A stretch of 64,000 nt of DNA from M3007 sp044230315 (GCA_044230315.1 JBGARJ010000014.1:1-64000); one strand, 5' to 3'; shown: positions 17,380 to 25,659, numbered from the stretch's first letter. The notes: generated from the letters alone by a model not told the origin. Made by a program: numbers and translations.

Positions 17380-17805
17380 TTAGTGTTTTTTCCCTTTCAC
17401 CACATATCGGTATCCGTCGATAATACCTTCCATTTCAACCCGGTCGCCGCTTACATCCAGATCCATTGCGATGGTGCCGTCGTTCTTGACTAATTTGATT
17501 TGTTTGTCTTCCAGATCAACCGTGTAGTCGCCGGTGACGCGTTCGCTGCTGCCGTCGCTGTAGTTGATTTGCCAGAAGAAATCGCCGTTGCTGCCGGAAT
17601 ATTGATCGTATTCCATGGTAAAAGAGCTGACGATGCTGCCCATCAGTTCGACACCGTCTTCGGTGAAGGATTTAACCTCCCAATTGCCAACCACTTCTTC
17701 TTTCAGCGTGGGGGCTTTTTCTTTTTTGCAATTCGTCAGGCCGATGGCGGCGATGCTCAGGATGAGGATAGCGAAAATGCGGCTTTTTGATACTAGCGTT
17801 TTCAT
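17380..17805 (-). CDS. Lipocalin-like lipoprotein
   Basis: A 141-residue lipoprotein: signal peptide with lipobox IGLTNC (lipidated C26), then a small beta-barrel-like domain. The opening VVGNWEVKSFTEDGVEL and following short polar strands match Bacteroidota lipocalin-like domain proteins, which are usually annotated without known ligand. It is likely attached to the inner leaflet of the outer membrane or surface exposed. Its codon use is less GC-rich than its neighbours. It lies next to the IS but is intact, with a hairpin terminator downstream. It runs in the same direction as the PAP2-like gene 122 bases upstream. Confidence 0.75.
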   Translation of the reverse strand: MKTLVSKSRIFAILILSIAAIGLTNCKKEKAPTLKEEVVGNWEVKSFTEDGVELMGSIVSSFTMEYDQYSGSNGDFFWQINYSDGSSERVTGDYTVDLEDKQIKLVKNDGTIAMDLDVSGDRVEMEGIIDGYRYVVKGKKH

Positions 17806-17927
17806 CTCGTTTGTAAGTTGGTAGTGAATAATGTCAGTGAACGAGATGATTGACCGGGCGGGTCGGCTGACAGGTTGCAGCAGGATGAAAAATTATTTAG
17901 CGCTGCCGGTGTGCAGGCATTTTGGGT

Positions 17928-18590
17928 CTAGATAATAGCGCGGGCAATCCATACCGAAGCAAATCCGACCAGGTAGCCCTGCCACAAATCGCGCGGCACA
18001 TGCGCTTTCAGCACCAGCCGGGCGCTGCCCACCAGCCCGGCCAGGACTACCATGGCGGCCAGGGCCACGATCAGGCTCACTTGTACGGTGCCGCCAAAAG
18101 CGGGCAGGTTGAGCATGGCGCCTTCCCAATCCCGCGCCGTTAGCATCAGCATGCCGACCAAGCCGCCCATGCCGGTGGTGTGGGCGCTTATTTTGGTAAA
18201 AATATTGATGAAAAAGGCTACAAACAACGCGATGGTGGCACTGAGCACGCACACCAGGTACAGCGGCGGTACCTGCCCGCTGCCGTTCAGGTTTTTGAAC
18301 AACCACAGGTAAAAAGCCCCCGTGACGATGTATGCTCCGGTTCGCTCCAGGCGGTCGGGCGATTCCAGGTTTTTGATAAAACCAAGCGGCTTCATTATGG
18401 CGATGCCCACTCCCGGGATCAGCGCCGTGGTGGTGAAAACATACAGGAGCAACAGGACAGCCTTGCGATCGGCGGGGCTGTGTACGCCAAAAGCATAGGG
18501 GTTGATGAGCAGCAGTAGCACCAGCGCATACGTCAGTACCAGCATGGGGTGCCCGACGATGGAGAAAAAGTGAGCGAATGTTCGGGACAT
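17928..18590 (-). CDS. PAP2-like integral membrane protein
   Basis: A 220-residue protein with about six membrane helices, related to the PAP2 lipid phosphatase superfamily. Motif 2 appears as ISAHTTG (PSGH in classical enzymes), and motif 3 as ARLVLKAHVPRD, keeping the R-x5-H-x3-D spacing but with Ala for the usual Ser. The first motif is not obvious. It may dephosphorylate an isoprenoid or lipid phosphate, but the altered motifs make activity uncertain. It starts four bases after the DUF2851 gene stop, so the two are co-transcribed. Confidence 0.75.
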   Translation of the reverse strand: MSRTFAHFFSIVGHPMLVLTYALVLLLLINPYAFGVHSPADRKAVLLLLYVFTTTALIPGVGIAIMKPLGFIKNLESPDRLERTGAYIVTGAFYLWLFKNLNGSGQVPPLYLVCVLSATIALFVAFFINIFTKISAHTTGMGGLVGMLMLTARDWEGAMLNLPAFGGTVQVSLIVALAAMVVLAGLVGSARLVLKAHVPRDLWQGYLVGFASVWIARAII

Positions 18591-18593
18591 AGT

Positions 18594-19847
18594 TTAACGT
18601 AAAATAGCATTACCAATGGCGCATTCCAGGCAGCGCTTGGCGTCGCAGTAATGCGTTTTCAAATGCAGGAGGGCTTGTGTTTGCGCAGCATTGCAGGCGG
18701 TTTGGCCGCGTTCAACCCAACCGGCTATAACAGTATTGGATTCGGGGGGCAAATCTTCCAGCAATTGCAGCGCACGGTCGCATAGATCGGCCTTGTGCTT
18801 GACCTGGCCGTAGTGAAACAGGAACGGCGCCACCGTATTGATGAGCAGCAAATGTACAAATTCACGGCTCAGCGGTTTGGCCCGGTGTACCGACGTTTTG
18901 TCGAATCGAAAATGCGACAGCCAGTACGGGCTGACCCCTGCTTCAAAAAGCCGTTCGGTCTCTGCCGTATTGCGGGCGTCGAGCAGTTCGCTGAACAGCT
19001 GGGCGGACCGGTGCAGGAGGGCGGCCAGCTGCGCCAGCCGGACGGTGGGGAAGCTGGCCGGCCGGAGCCGGAAAAATTTCCATTGCCCGGCGGGCAGCGG
19101 CGTCAGCGTGTACTTGTGCTGCAAAAATCGGTACTCGCGGGCCAGGGCAAGCGGGTATTCGTCGGCAAAGGGCTCATCCAGCAACCCTGCCTGCCCGAAG
19201 AGCAAGGCTTCGAGTTGAAAAAGATGGTCTTTGTGTTTGTTCAAAATTCGCAATGGCAACTGGCCGGCCAGCGCTTCAAAGGGTTCGATGTTTATCTTCA
19301 ACCCGAAATTGCGCGCCAGCGCCCGGTAAAAAGCCTCTTCCCAATGGTGCCCGGCTGCTGCCACACCCTGTGCCACGGCGTTAGTTTTGAGTTCGAGGCG
19401 TTCCACCAACAGGCGGTCGAGCCAGTTCAGCCACACGAGCTGCGGCACCTGGTCAAACGATTTTTCGCAGGGCACCCAGGCGCGTTCGTGTTCGAGGCGC
19501 AGATAGCGTTCCAGTAGTTGCGGCGGGATGCGCGGGCGCAGCACCAGGCAAGGGAAGGGCCCGAGGCGCTGGTCTTCGTCGAGCACAACGTGCAGGATCA
19601 CGTTGTCATAGGCCGGGTCGGCGTCGTGCCGGTGCGCCAACCAATCGGACGCTTTGAGGTGGATCTCCACATTGCCGGCCCAAAGCGTTTCGTTCACCCG
19701 GATACGGGCGTTGAAAAAATCGGGACCGGCGTGTTGGTTGGGCTCTCCAGGGTGTAAGATCTCGAGTGCCTGGCCATCGGAGGTGGCCAGGTTTTGGGCG
19801 TCGAAACGGCGCCAACGCCAGAGAAAATGCAAAAAGTCTTCGCGCAT
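18594..19847 (-). CDS. DUF2851 family protein
   Basis: A 417-residue conserved Bacteroidota protein of unknown function, probably cytoplasmic. The N-terminal MREDFLHFLWRWRRFD, followed by ILHPGEPNQHAGPDFFNARI, WAGNVEIHLKASDW and NVILHVVLDED, is diagnostic of the family. It ends in a cysteine motif (HYCDAKRCLECAIGNAIL) that may bind metal. The ATG at 19847 is preferred because the family alignment begins at MREDF; an upstream start would add 18 unrelated residues. It is divergent from the YigZ-type gene and is followed after three bases by the PAP2-like gene. Confidence 0.9.
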   Translation of the reverse strand: MREDFLHFLWRWRRFDAQNLATSDGQALEILHPGEPNQHAGPDFFNARIRVNETLWAGNVEIHLKASDWLAHRHDADPAYDNVILHVVLDEDQRLGPFPCLVLRPRIPPQLLERYLRLEHERAWVPCEKSFDQVPQLVWLNWLDRLLVERLELKTNAVAQGVAAAGHHWEEAFYRALARNFGLKINIEPFEALAGQLPLRILNKHKDHLFQLEALLFGQAGLLDEPFADEYPLALAREYRFLQHKYTLTPLPAGQWKFFRLRPASFPTVRLAQLAALLHRSAQLFSELLDARNTAETERLFEAGVSPYWLSHFRFDKTSVHRAKPLSREFVHLLLINTVAPFLFHYGQVKHKADLCDRALQLLEDLPPESNTVIAGWVERGQTACNAAQTQALLHLKTHYCDAKRCLECAIGNAILR

Positions 19848-19938
19848 GGAGGTGAGGAGTTTGACATTCGGGGTTTGAAGTTGCGGTTTTTTACCAGACA
19901 CTGCTTGTAGCGCACGTACATTTATTGAAATTTAATAC

Positions 19939-19953
19939 CAATACATAGTATTG
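19939..19953. promoter_or_regulatory. Short palindrome in a divergent promoter region
   Basis: caatac-ata-gtattg is a perfect 6-bp dyad in the 158-base gap between two divergent genes. It lies 40 bases upstream of the YigZ -7 box, a position suited to an operator. No regulator is identified. Confidence 0.3.
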
Positions 19954-19992
19954 ATAATGAAATGCTTGTGTGGTCAATTTCGATATTCGGCG

Positions 19993-20000
19993 TACCTTTG
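19993..20000 (+). promoter_or_regulatory. Predicted -7 element giving a leaderless YigZ transcript
   Basis: TACCTTTG matches TAnnTTTG and is followed by ccggc and the ATG at 20006, so transcription would start at about the initiation codon. The in-frame GTG at 19970 lies upstream of the box and is therefore unlikely to be used. Confidence 0.5.
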
Positions 20001-20005
20001 CCGGC

Positions 20006-20671
20006 ATGGCCAATCCACCCGATTGCTTTCTCACACTGGCAGCGCCGGCTACCGGGTCGTTCAAAGACCGGGGCAGCAAATTCCTCGCATACGCCTACCC
20101 CGTGCGCTCGGAAGAAGCGGCCATGGCGTGCGTGGAGGGCTTGCGCCGGGAGCACTTCAAAGCCCGGCACCATTGCTTTGCCTGGCGCTTGGGGCTCGAC
20201 GGGCAACGTTTTCGCGCCAACGACGACGGTGAGCCTTCCGGTACGGCCGGCCGGCCAATCCTCGGCCAGATCGATGCGGCCGGATTGACCGACGTTGTGG
20301 TGGTGGTGGTTCGGTATTTCGGCGGTACCCTGCTCGGCACTTCCGGATTGATCCAGGCGTATCGCGAGAGCGCTGCAGATGCCCTGCGCCAGGGCCAGGT
20401 AGTTGAGCAGATCGTGCAGGACCGCTTTTTGGCGCGGGCGCCCTATGCCCTGGTACCCGATGTGATGAATGCCATCCGGAAACTCGATCTCGAAATTCGC
20501 AGCGAAGCGTACGACGACACCGGCGGTCAGCTGGTGCTTGAAATCCGGCAAAGTGAAGTAGCCGATAAACTCCTGGGGTTGCGTGCCTTGCTTTGGAAAG
20601 TGAGCGCCGAAGAGGCCCGGACGTTGGCCTGGCCAGAAGGCATCCTGATCGAACAGACCGATGCACTGTAA
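20006..20671 (+). CDS. YigZ/IMPACT family protein
   Basis: A 221-residue cytoplasmic protein with the UPF0029 (IMPACT) domain at about 10-115 and a C-terminal DUF1949 domain (about 130-200). Hallmarks are FKDRGSKFLAYAYPV, HHCFAWRLG, the signature DDGEPSGTAGRPIL and VVVVRYFGGTLLG. The eukaryotic IMPACT relative regulates translation through GCN1. The bacterial members are thought to bind nucleic acid or act near ribosomes, but the function is unproven. The ATG at 20006 is chosen from the conserved start and the adjacent promoter box. pabB follows after a gap holding hairpin copy B. Confidence 0.9.
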   Translation: MANPPDCFLTLAAPATGSFKDRGSKFLAYAYPVRSEEAAMACVEGLRREHFKARHHCFAWRLGLDGQRFRANDDGEPSGTAGRPILGQIDAAGLTDVVVVVVRYFGGTLLGTSGLIQAYRESAADALRQGQVVEQIVQDRFLARAPYALVPDVMNAIRKLDLEIRSEAYDDTGGQLVLEIRQSEVADKLLGLRALLWKVSAEEARTLAWPEGILIEQTDAL

Positions 20672-20742
20672 ATCCGGAGCGGCGGTCCGGGTTGATTTTT
20701 CCTGGTCCGCGGCGCGTTACCTGCTTTTTCGTGTTTGTAGGA

Positions 20743-20750
20743 TATATTTG
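20743..20750 (+). promoter_or_regulatory. Predicted -7 element of pabB
   Basis: TATATTTG matches TAnnTTTG. It lies 181 bases before the pabB ATG and 18 bases before hairpin copy B, so the hairpin would be part of the pabB leader. Confidence 0.45.
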
Positions 20751-20768
20751 GAAGGTCGTCGCCGGACG

Positions 20769-20896
20769 GCAAACGGAAAATCCCCAAACTGCGCTTTAAT
20801 TTTTTCGACCGATTGCCCGCCTGCGCCTGCAGCATTTGCCGGGTGCGAACAAAAATTTTGACGATTTCGCCTCAGCATGCAAATCCAAACCTGTTC
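20769..20896 (+). repeat. Dispersed hairpin element, copy B (leader of pabB)
   Basis: Degenerate copy of the family. Its core (about 20797-20845) reads GCGCTTTAATTTTTTC, then CGATTGCCCGCCTGCGCCTG and CATTTGCC. Its right end (cctcagcatgcaaatccaaacctgttc region, 20870-20896) closely matches the right arm of the copy at 53461-53619. The left arm is poorly preserved. It lies 34 bases upstream of pabB in the same orientation. Confidence 0.7.
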
Positions 20897-20930
20897 TTAT
20901 CCTTTCTTGCGGTTCCGAACCACCTGACGC

Positions 20931-22259
20931 ATGCGACAAACGGCTCTTTTCGCAATAGATGACCTGGCGCTGACCAAACGCCGGTTGCTGGCCTGGGCGG
21001 ACACGCACCCGGTTTGCCTGTACCTCGACAGCAATACATTCCCCACGCAAACGCATCGTTCCTGGGAATGCCTGGTTGCCGTGGGGATTGCCGATTTTTT
21101 AGAGGCCCACACCGGTCAGGCTTTTGCCGGATTGAAGGCGTTTGCGGATCAAAAACGCGACTGGCTTTTTGGTTTTTTGGGCTATGACCTGAAAAATGAA
21201 ATCGAAAAGCTCCATTCGGCTAACGCAGACGGGATTGGTTTCCCCGACCTGTTCTTTTTCCAACCCGAAATCGTGGTTGGAATACGACGTGCAGAATATG
21301 GCACGGATAATGGGCGGCCGGGCCGTTCGCTAGAAATATTTTCCCGCACGGCTGTGCCGGCCGATGTATTTGCTGCAATCTCGGAATACCCGGCGCCCCT
21401 TCCGCATCCACCAATTGCGCTGAAAACGCCTTTGACGCCCCGGTTCTCGAAGCCGGATTACCTGGCCACGGTAGAATCTGTCCGGCAACACATCATAGAA
21501 GGCGACGTGTACGAAATGAACCTGTGCCAGGAGTTTTTTACGCAAGGCGCCCGCATTGAACCGCGGGTTACTTTCGAACGCCTCAACGCCCTGACTCAGG
21601 CGCCCTTTGCAGCTTACCTGCGCTGGCGCGACCGCTATTTGCTCTGTGCCAGCCCGGAGCGTTTTTTGCGCAAGCAAGGCGATGCACTGGTGTCGCAACC
21701 GATCAAAGGCACCCGCCGCCGGCACCCCGACCCTGTGAAGGATGCGCAGATCCGCGAACAGCTGCGCGGCAGCGTAAAAGACCGCGCCGAAAATGTGATG
21801 ATCGTGGACCTGGTGCGCAACGACCTGGCGCGCCATTGCCGGCCGGGGTCGGTACAGGTGGAGGAATTGTTCGGCATTTATTCCTTCCGCACGGTTCACC
21901 AGATGATCTCTACGGTGACGGGCACGCTGCAGCCGGATGCGCACCCCATCGAGGCGTTGCGGGATGCTTTTCCGATGGGCAGCATGACCGGGGCCCCAAA
22001 AGTGATGGCGATGGAATTGATCGAGCGCTACGAGCGCAGCCGGCGCGGACTGTTCTCCGGCGCAGTCGGTTATTTCACTCCTGAAGGCGATTTTGATTTC
22101 AATGTGGTGATTCGCAGTATTTTGTACAACGCCCAATCGGGTTATCTGTCCTGCCAGGTTGGCGGCGCGATTGTGTACGACTCGGTACCGGAGCAGGAGT
22201 ACGACGAATGCCTGCTGAAGGCGCAGGCTATGCTGCAGGCCTTGGGTTCGGCGGAGTGA
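20931..22259 (+). CDS. pabB: Aminodeoxychorismate synthase component I
   Basis: Cytoplasmic enzyme converting chorismate and ammonia to 4-amino-4-deoxychorismate for p-aminobenzoate and folate. The 442-residue chorismate-binding protein has PIKGT at 257-261, whose lysine K259 distinguishes PabB from anthranilate synthase TrpE (PIAGT). It also has KDRAENVMIVDLVRNDL, SFRTVHQMISTV and FPMGSMTGAPKVMAMELI. No pabA amidotransferase is adjacent, so ammonia supply comes from a subunit encoded elsewhere. folA lies 4 kb downstream. The gene is preceded by hairpin copy B and a predicted promoter, and converges with the peroxidase gene with eight bases between them. Confidence 0.94.
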   Translation: MRQTALFAIDDLALTKRRLLAWADTHPVCLYLDSNTFPTQTHRSWECLVAVGIADFLEAHTGQAFAGLKAFADQKRDWLFGFLGYDLKNEIEKLHSANADGIGFPDLFFFQPEIVVGIRRAEYGTDNGRPGRSLEIFSRTAVPADVFAAISEYPAPLPHPPIALKTPLTPRFSKPDYLATVESVRQHIIEGDVYEMNLCQEFFTQGARIEPRVTFERLNALTQAPFAAYLRWRDRYLLCASPERFLRKQGDALVSQPIKGTRRRHPDPVKDAQIREQLRGSVKDRAENVMIVDLVRNDLARHCRPGSVQVEELFGIYSFRTVHQMISTVTGTLQPDAHPIEALRDAFPMGSMTGAPKVMAMELIERYERSRRGLFSGAVGYFTPEGDFDFNVVIRSILYNAQSGYLSCQVGGAIVYDSVPEQEYDECLLKAQAMLQALGSAE

Positions 22260-22267
22260 ACACCCGT

Positions 22268-23383
22268 TTATCGCTGCGCCTTTTCGAATTGCTTGTCGGT
22301 CAGGGCTACCAAAAACGCTTCGATGTCTTGTTTTTCCTGTTCGGTGAGGCCGAGCGGTTTGGCCAGCAGGGGGTCTCGGTTCAGGCTATGGGCGATGAAG
22401 CGGTCGGGCTGGTCGTAGTAGTCGATCACTTCCCGCAGGGTGCGCATGGACCCGTCGTGCATGTATGGGCCGGTGACGGCGACATTGCGCAGGCCCGGCA
22501 CTTTGAATTTACCAAGGTCGCTGGAATCTTTGCTTACGGCCATTCGGCCGGGGTCGGAATACGTTTGGCCGTCGAACAAGCCGATGTTTCGAAATTCATC
22601 GCCGGTGAAATCGGGGCTGAAATGGCAATCGAAGCACTTTCCCTTGTTCATGAACAGCTGGCGGCCGCGAATGGCAGAAGCGCTCATGGCGGTTTCTTCG
22701 CCCTGCATCCAGCGGTCGAACGGCGTGTCGCCGGTTTCGAGGGTGCGCACGAACGAGGCCAGCGCGTCGGCCAGGGTGAGCGTATCGGGCTGGCGACCGT
22801 AAATGGCCTGAAAAAAGCCACGGTAGCGCGCGCTGTTGCGCAGGCGTTCGAGGGCAATGGGCAGGGGCAGGTTCATTTCCACCGGATTCTCGATGGGCTG
22901 TACGACCTGCTGCTCGAGGGCGCCGGCCCGGCCGTCCCAGAAAAACGAGGAACGGGCGCTCATGTTGGTGATCGCGGGGGTATTGCGCGTGCCTTTTTGA
23001 CCGCCTACGCCGATACTGACGGCCGAAGTATCGGAAAAGGCAAAGGCCGGAATATGGCAACTGGCGCAGCTGATGCTTTGATCGGACGACAGGATACGGT
23101 CTTCAAACAACAGGCGTCCCAAATCTTCACTGGTTTGAGGGGCTGTTTCGCCGGGTTGGAAAGCGGATGCCACCAGGAGCCCGGCGCAGCAAAACAATAG
23201 ACTTATTGCGAGGGGGGATCTTGAGCGGAAAAAAATGCCATTTTTTTGACTGGTTAGCCAAATGTTGCAGTCGAAATCGGGCATATTCGGCGAAAAATTT
23301 AACGATGCCCGGCGAAAGAATGGCGTTTTTATCGCCAGAGACGCCTGTCGCAACACGCCTAAAATTCGGTGGAGTGGAATCAT
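22268..23383 (-). CDS. Di-heme cytochrome c peroxidase (MauG/CcpA family)
   Basis: Periplasmic di-heme enzyme that reduces hydrogen peroxide with electrons from cytochrome c, or a MauG-like oxidase. Two heme attachment motifs are clear, CASCH (SISCASCHIPAFAFSD) and CFDCH (GKCFDCHFSPDFTGD), along with GTRNTPAITN, FFWDGRA and FKVPGLRNVAVTGPYMHDGS. A hydrophobic export segment (SPLAISLLFCCAGLLVASAF) precedes the mature domain. The start is uncertain. ATG 23383 would be leaderless behind TAtcTTTG and leaves an odd ~50-residue N-terminus. ATG 23287 lies inside hairpin copy D and gives a more usual signal peptide. Confidence 0.92.
   Translation of the reverse strand: MIPLHRILGVLRQASLAIKTPFFRRASLNFSPNMPDFDCNIWLTSQKNGIFFRSRSPLAISLLFCCAGLLVASAFQPGETAPQTSEDLGRLLFEDRILSSDQSISCASCHIPAFAFSDTSAVSIGVGGQKGTRNTPAITNMSARSSFFWDGRAGALEQQVVQPIENPVEMNLPLPIALERLRNSARYRGFFQAIYGRQPDTLTLADALASFVRTLETGDTPFDRWMQGEETAMSASAIRGRQLFMNKGKCFDCHFSPDFTGDEFRNIGLFDGQTYSDPGRMAVSKDSSDLGKFKVPGLRNVAVTGPYMHDGSMRTLREVIDYYDQPDRFIAHSLNRDPLLAKPLGLTEQEKQDIEAFLVALTDKQFEKAQR
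23235..23325 (-). repeat. Dispersed hairpin element, copy D (5' region of cytochrome c peroxidase gene)
   Basis: On the minus strand the core 23304-23257 begins with CGTTAAATTTTTC, identical over 13 bases to the copy at 53461-53619, and continues with TGCCCG and a TGCAAcATTTGgC-type end. Short arms (gccattcttt at 23321-23312, aaaaaaatggc at about 23246-23236) close it. It lies downstream of a predicted promoter and overlaps the annotated N-terminus of the peroxidase. Confidence 0.6.
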
Positions 23384-23390
23384 AGCGACG

Positions 23391-23398
23391 CAAAGATA
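23391..23398 (-). promoter_or_regulatory. Predicted -7 element of the cytochrome c peroxidase gene
   Basis: Minus-strand TATCTTTG matches TAnnTTTG. It ends seven bases before an in-frame ATG at 23383, so the transcript would be leaderless if that ATG is used, or carry hairpin copy D in a ~97-base leader if ATG 23287 is used. Confidence 0.45.
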
Positions 23399-23432
23399 AA
23401 AGTGAGCGGCAAGACGCAGCAGCTGAGATTCG

Positions 23433-24041
23433 TCATGGCTCCCGGTCGAGCTCATACGCGATGCGCAACCATTCGAGCATTTCGGCGTCGGGCATTTCGC
23501 CGGAAGCAAGGTGGAAACGGTGGGTGATGCGGTCGCCTTTTTGCAAGCCGCCGGTATCGATCAGGCGTGGCGATAGGATACCGTTGTATCCTTTCAGGCA
23601 GAGCCCGAGTTCGAGGCGCGTTTTGGTAGCGGGTTTGATTTGGGCAAACACATGGCGCCGGTACAGCGGCACGATCGTTGCGCAGGGGCATACCTTCAGG
23701 TCGGGGAAATGTTTGCGGGCCAGGGTCAGTATCTGGTCGTAGGCGGGGCGGAGCGCTTCTTTGCCGCGGTACATGGCTTCCACGTAACCGGGCGCCGCGG
23801 CCAGGTAAGCGCTGCCGTCCGTTTCGGTTGTGTTTTTGCCTGAGGCATGTCCGGCGATCAGTGCGGCGGTGGTCCGGCCCAGCCCGTGTTGGGTTTTCAG
23901 CCACTCGCTGCGTTCTTTTTCGCCGTCCGGCGCTTCGCGTTCAAGCAATGCGATCCACTCTTCGAGGCTGCGCCCGGTTTTGGTTTTCAGGTTCTGCAAA
24001 ATCGATTGCCAATAGGCGACGGATGGATGGACAGCGTACAT
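23433..24041 (-). CDS. DUF4287/DUF5655 domain protein
   Basis: A 202-residue protein joining a DUF4287 domain (YWQSILQNLKTKTGRSLEEWIALL...TQHGLGRTTAALIA, about 9-60) to a DUF5655 domain (LRPAYDQILTLARKHFPDL...RRHVFAQIKPATKTRLELGL, about 95-200). DUF5655-type domains are seen in predicted transport or nucleic-acid proteins, but the function is unknown. It is probably cytoplasmic. The ATG at 24041 is preferred because the domain begins just after it; an upstream start adds 17 Pro/Ala-rich residues. It follows the acidic unknown gene by 55 bases. Confidence 0.85.
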   Translation of the reverse strand: MYAVHPSVAYWQSILQNLKTKTGRSLEEWIALLEREAPDGEKERSEWLKTQHGLGRTTAALIAGHASGKNTTETDGSAYLAAAPGYVEAMYRGKEALRPAYDQILTLARKHFPDLKVCPCATIVPLYRRHVFAQIKPATKTRLELGLCLKGYNGILSPRLIDTGGLQKGDRITHRFHLASGEMPDAEMLEWLRIAYELDREP

Positions 24042-24096
24042 AGCTGGCAGGTGGTTGGTTGGTGGAAAAGTGGCAATTGCGGGCGCCGGCACCCCG

Positions 24097-24582
24097 TCAG
24101 GCGGCTGTGAGCACGTCGATCACGGTTTTTACGGCTATGAAAACCGGTTCCCGGCCTTCTTTGGTGACGAGGGAGTCGGGGTCGTCTTCATCTTCGAGCA
24201 CGGCTTCTTCGGCAAAAGCAATGAGGTCTTCCTGCGGCGTGTTTTCAAAAAAAGCGTCGAGGCGGTCGCGAAAACGTTTGGCGGAACTCGCTTCGAGGAT
24301 TTCATAATTTTTTTCTTCGGCCTGGCCGATCATCTCCTCGCTCACGGCTTCCACCGGACCGTTGACCTTGGTGATCGCTACCCACGCGATCAGCGACAGG
24401 TACTGGATATAGCCGACTTCTTCTTCCGACAGCAGGTGAAAATTTTCGTCGTTGAACAGGTAGGCCATTATTACCGGTTGCGCCTCGGCAAATTGTTCCA
24501 TCCGGCGCTCGTATTGTTCGTCGCTGAGTTTGTCCAGTTCGTCAATGACGGCATCGATGATTTTTTCGGATACGAATTTCAT
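24097..24582 (-). CDS. Acidic conserved protein of unknown function
   Basis: A 161-residue, strongly acidic, mostly helical cytoplasmic protein (KIIDAVIDELDKLSDEQYERRMEQF...LLSEEEVGYIQYLSLIAWVAI...AFFENTPQEDLIAFAEEAVLEDEDD). I recognise no named domain; similar proteins appear as hypotheticals in Bacteroidota. It has its own perfect -7 box 31 bases upstream and is followed by the DUF4287 gene on the same strand. Confidence 0.75.
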   Translation of the reverse strand: MKFVSEKIIDAVIDELDKLSDEQYERRMEQFAEAQPVIMAYLFNDENFHLLSEEEVGYIQYLSLIAWVAITKVNGPVEAVSEEMIGQAEEKNYEILEASSAKRFRDRLDAFFENTPQEDLIAFAEEAVLEDEDDPDSLVTKEGREPVFIAVKTVIDVLTAA

Positions 24583-24613
24583 GGTCAGTCTGGCATGTAT
24601 GGTAATGCCGCAG

Positions 24614-24621
24614 CAAAATTA
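24614..24621 (-). promoter_or_regulatory. Predicted -7 element of the acidic protein gene
   Basis: Minus-strand TAATTTTG matches TAnnTTTG, 31 bases upstream of the ATG at 24582. The rest of the divergent gap 24622-24846 shows nothing further that I can support. Confidence 0.5.
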
Positions 24622-24846
24622 TAACACCCGGGGTAAATTAACGGCGGCGAAATCCGACCTTTGCTTACCCGCACCGGTTTAGCGCCATTCCTCTAATCTT
24701 TTTTGGCATGTTTTTGTCAGCATACGGACAACCGTAGGCATTGGCGGGTTTCGATTTTTTAAAAAGGTTCAGCCTGTTGTTTTGTGACAATGCCGTTTGG
24801 CGGAGTCCAAAGGGCAGTTTGTTAAAACCGCAATTATTTGTAGTCT

Positions 24847-25659
24847 ATGCTCCGTGCAGCCCTTCTCGATCTGTACAATGGTGAATCCAACCGCGGCATT
24901 CCGATGCTGCGCACGATGCTTGCCCGTTATGCTAATGTACTTCGATATGATCATTTTGACGTGCGTGCCAAAAATGAAATACCCGACCTGTCGTACGACG
25001 TATACATATTTTCAGGTGGTCCGGGCGATCCCTTGCTGAATGACGGCCCCTGGTTCGAACCTTTTTTCAACCTGATCTCCGCCTTGTGGCAATGGAACCG
25101 GCAACATCCTTTGGCCGAGGCGAAAAAGCATTGTTTCTTTATTTGCCATTCGTTCCAGATGGCTTGCCACCACTTTGGCCTGGGCGAGGTGACGAAACGC
25201 GATAAGATGTCGTTTGGCACCTACCCGGTGCACAAGACGCACTGGGGCAAAGAGGAACCGTTTTTTGAAGGCCTGCCCGATCCGTTTTATATCGCCGATT
25301 TCCGCCGCTACCAGGTGGTCAAACCCAATGCCGACCGTTTTCATGCCATGGGGGCGCATATCCTGTGCCTGGAAAAATTGCGGCCGCACGTCCATTTCGA
25401 ACGCGCTGTGATGGCCGTGCGGTTTAGCCCCGAAATGTTCGGCACACAATTCCACCCGGAGGCGGACCCCAACGGCCTGCTCTCCTATTTCATGGAAAAG
25501 GAACGGAAAATGGCCATCGTGGACGAGCACGGTGCAGCCCGCTACGACCGGATGATCCGCGACCTGGCCAACCCGATGAAGTTGCAGCGCACGTTCGACA
25601 CGGTTATTCCCAATTTTATTGAAAATGCGGTGGAGCAACTCACCCTGATGCCCGTCTGA
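24847..25659 (+). CDS. Class I glutamine amidotransferase-like protein
   Basis: A 270-residue single-domain GATase1 protein of undefined substrate. The oxyanion loop SGGPGDP, nucleophile C100 (FICHSFQMACHHFG) and the H203/E205 pair (TQFHPEADP) form a complete catalytic triad, so glutamine hydrolysis is likely. It is longer than PabA/TrpG and lacks their typical sequence. Similar stand-alone proteins in Bacteroidota are annotated only as GMP-synthase-like amidotransferases. It is followed 85 bases downstream by the purine phosphorylase gene, which hints at, but does not prove, a nucleotide-related role. Confidence 0.85.
   Translation: MLRAALLDLYNGESNRGIPMLRTMLARYANVLRYDHFDVRAKNEIPDLSYDVYIFSGGPGDPLLNDGPWFEPFFNLISALWQWNRQHPLAEAKKHCFFICHSFQMACHHFGLGEVTKRDKMSFGTYPVHKTHWGKEEPFFEGLPDPFYIADFRRYQVVKPNADRFHAMGAHILCLEKLRPHVHFERAVMAVRFSPEMFGTQFHPEADPNGLLSYFMEKERKMAIVDEHGAARYDRMIRDLANPMKLQRTFDTVIPNFIENAVEQLTLMPV

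Noticed and set aside
24847..25659. Class I amidotransferase considered as the PabA partner of pabB
   Set aside because: It is 270 residues, lacks the PabA/TrpG sequence pattern and is 2.6 kb away on a separate transcript.
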